Positions 61,768 through 64,000 of a DNA stretch of 64,000 nt are shown one piece after another. The stretch lies in contig CM036160.1 in the NCBI GenBank assembly GCA_020631735.1, positions 117,472,680 to 117,536,679 of the forward strand, written 5' to 3'. The DNA is from Saccharum officinarum (taxonomy: Eukaryota; Streptophyta; Magnoliopsida; Poales; Poaceae). Numbering within the stretch: position 1 is the stretch's first letter; the number at the start of each line of letters is the position of its first letter. The notes beneath the pieces are model-generated. The model saw only the letters and a program-made list of their open reading frames with translations. It was not told the DNA's origin and searched no databases. The translations under genes were made by a program, and so were the position numbers.

Positions 61768-63935
61768 AATTATGCTTTTGCATCATCACTAAATATTTAA
61801 TTTGGTAAATCTGCCACTTATGGACAGATTCTGTGATTACTTGAATTCAGCTTGGTTAATGTAAGAATCATGCTTTGATGTTTATAAATGATTTGTAGAG
61901 AATTTCATAAGCTTTCCAGAATGTCCTCTTGCAAGTCATTTTACTTTGTAGAACTCCTGTTGTGATTGAATTAAGAACTGCTCTTTTACATATGAAACCT
62001 GAACTTTTGATCTAAGTATGCCTTTACGATTCCTAAGCTTGTGGCAATGTTCCTAGGTGTTAGACCTTTAACTGAAGATGAGCATATTTATCTTAGGTTA
62101 TGCAAATTAGGTAAGTTGATCTTGTTCTTCGAATTGAGTTAGATAACTATTTTAAAGTGATTTGAATAGAGCTATTCTTAATCGGTAAACGAGTGTCCAG
62201 TGATGTTTTCGTTAAATACTTATTGTTATCCATTCATCATGAGCATCTATGATATTCATCTTGTGCACATGCATGCAATAGGTGTACCAGAAGGAGTGAC
62301 ACTGCTGGAATTCGAGGACCCGAGCGAGGAGCAGCAGCCAATACCGGAGGTTCGGGAGGTGCAGCCCTCAGGAGAAGTGCCGGACAAGGTCGCCGTTGAG
62401 AGCCTAGAGCATCGTCCATGCAACTTTGTGAAAGGCAAGCCCCAGAGCGTTTTAAGCCTCTTAATTTCAAAAATGCAATTAAAGTACTATTGTTACATAT
62501 ATATTGTTGCATTAAGTTTAGGTGTTGGATGCAAACACTTGCTGCATTGGTTACCCAATCCTTGTCCAGATAATGATATCCTGAATCCTATGTAGCTCAG
62601 GCTCGTGTAGTGCTTAGCCATGCTTAAATGCGGTAGAAGTCAGGTGATTTCCTGTCATCTGCGAGCTATAGGGATATACATATGGCACGGTTGGCTATAT
62701 TTGCTATCGTGGAAAAGAACCTGTCTTAATTTGAATTGAAGACCGGGCGGAGGCTTGCCGGTTTGCAGTGACTCCGTCTGTGTCGCTTAAGGACCGAATC
62801 TTGGAGCCTTTCCTGTTCATGTTGAACGCATGCCTCTCTCTTAGTTGGTCAGGTCTGGAGACCGACCGCAAAGTCGAGTAGCTCAACTCAAGCCGGGAGT
62901 CGATAAGTATAAAGTATGCCTCAGAAGGGAGCCGTAGGCGTGAGTCCAAGGGTAGGTGATTTAAAAGTCCTGATCGTCCTGACAAAAGGGTAATCCCTGA
63001 GAGTGTTGGCGCTAATCGATCCTGTGAATTTGGTTCCTGAGTTGTACCAAAGGTAACCCACGGCTACCTTTGCAAAGTATGCCAGTGTGAGAGTTAGGAA
63101 TACCCCCTCAGCTGAGTTGTAATTCGATTCGAGTCGCCGTCTCTCACCAGTTAGTGAGAACTTGACGGGCCTATCTCCAAAGTAGATACACTAAATAACA
63201 TGATGGTTCAGGAATGATGATATGATGATGACCGCCTTATTATACCTGCTATGGTTAATATTATTTGCTCCTAATAAGTGATTGCTCCAGTACAGGTGCT
63301 AATCTAGTGAACAGGTAAATGATGATAAACTTGATGCTAAGTTTAAATTGGTCACTTTATTCACAAGCTCTTTTTATGCAACTGTGTCAAGCTAGCCCAC
63401 CTCATAAGCCTTGCATGATCCTTGGTGTCCTTTATTTCTGGTTTTGTCGGGTAAGTCTAGCTGAGTACCTTCTTGTACTCAGGATTTTTCCCCACCTGTT
63501 GCAGATGACCAGTTCTACTTTGGTTGCTGCAAGTATTGCCTTCTCCCTGCTGGGGATAAAGACTAGACTGTTGGGCGCGGTCTCTCCTAGTTCTCGTACC
63601 TGAAGATGCTTTTGGTGGGACATGACTAAGATCTGGCAATGTATTTGAAACTATGAAGTTATGTACTAAACTATGTTGCTTCCACGAATTTAAATTTGGT
63701 TTGTAATATTTTATTTGAACTCCGATGGATGTAATCCGGATGCCACTTGTGAAATATTGTAACGAATGATGTGTTGTGTTGAATCACTACAGTCTTGGTT
63801 TGTATGTCGAGAGTTGTTTGAAATCCTTCGAGATTTCTGGACTACCGGGATTATGGGAGCTTAAGTACAGGAATTTGATCACTGCGGTGATTGTTTTTAT
63901 ACTTACGTTCTTATAATTTGGGCGGTTCTATTACA
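61768..63935 (+). mobile_element. Partial, older LTR of a related family, plus orientation
   Basis: It ends GGGCGGTTCTATTACA at 63935. It shares with the solo LTRs, in order, the acidic frame (62281-62463), a GTAGAAGTCAGGTGATTTCC block, and the hairpin CTGAGTAC-N6-GTACTCAG (63461-63482). No 5' end was found and the 61773-62200 part is unassigned. Positions 63936-64000 hold nothing recognised. Confidence 0.65.
62281..62463 (+). other. Acidic peptide frame in the older LTR
   Basis: The frame opens after a CAATAG acceptor-like site. It reads GVPEGVTLLEFEDPSEEQQ and ends EHRPCNFVKGKPQS. It lies within a longer ORF (62200-62595) and is the divergent relative of the frames in the two solo LTRs. 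Confidence 0.45.
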
Positions 63936-64000
63936 AGATCTGTTGTTTCTTATTATTGACAATGAAGAGCAAAGGCGAGCTATTAGCACGGGATGTACCA

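Overview
This window looks like a nuclear chromosome segment of a grass. The evidence is the density of grass transposon families (Tourist-like and Stowaway-like MITEs, hAT MITEs, chromovirus-type LTRs of about 4 kb, an Athila-type element with a tRNA-Asp primer site, an L1-type LINE with a zf-RVT domain), spliced genes with GT-AG introns, and monocot-style GC-rich coding sequence. The MITE families suggest Panicoideae, perhaps the Sorghum/Saccharum/Miscanthus group, but that placement is inference. About 85 percent of the window is mobile DNA.

Layout. Positions 71-22600 are one LINE on the minus strand, cut into three pieces by two later LTR elements. The first is a young Athila-like element (2120-10504, TSD ATAAG, LTRs of 1238 bp with about 7 differences, gag-pol open for 1422 codons). 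The second is an older gag-only element (12656-22122, TSD CCATT, LTRs of 1195 bp with about 7 percent divergence). The gag of that second element is itself split by a 4.0-kb solo LTR (15417-19421, TSD ATCTT). A frameshifted phylloplanin-like secreted-protein gene (23194-23928) and a MITE follow.

Positions 24799-35756 are a nest at least four levels deep: a tRNA-derived SINE holds a giant solo LTR (24862-35486, TSD CACAC), which holds a non-autonomous LTR element (25564-31662, iMet primer site), which holds a CACTA-type end. Next come tandem AT-rich repeats, and a PAS-domain Raf-like kinase pseudogene (38040-39400) broken by two hAT MITEs with perfect 8-bp duplications.

The clear functional genes lie between 41.4 and 46.1 kb: RPL18 (eL18; five exons, 187 aa, plus strand) and a group VII ERF transcription factor with an intact MCGG N-terminus (two exons, 229 aa, minus strand). 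Positions 46-55 kb are MITE-rich intergenic DNA with a non-autonomous hAT (50317-51240). The right end (55369-64000) is again large LTRs, including a second copy of the 4.0-kb solo LTR (57766-61767, TSD AATTA).

Two unnamed patterns run through the large LTRs. One is a short hairpin of the form GAGTAC-N5/6-GTACTC, present at eight places in three or more LTR families. The other is a conserved acidic peptide reading frame ending in HRP..F..GKP, present in three LTR copies.
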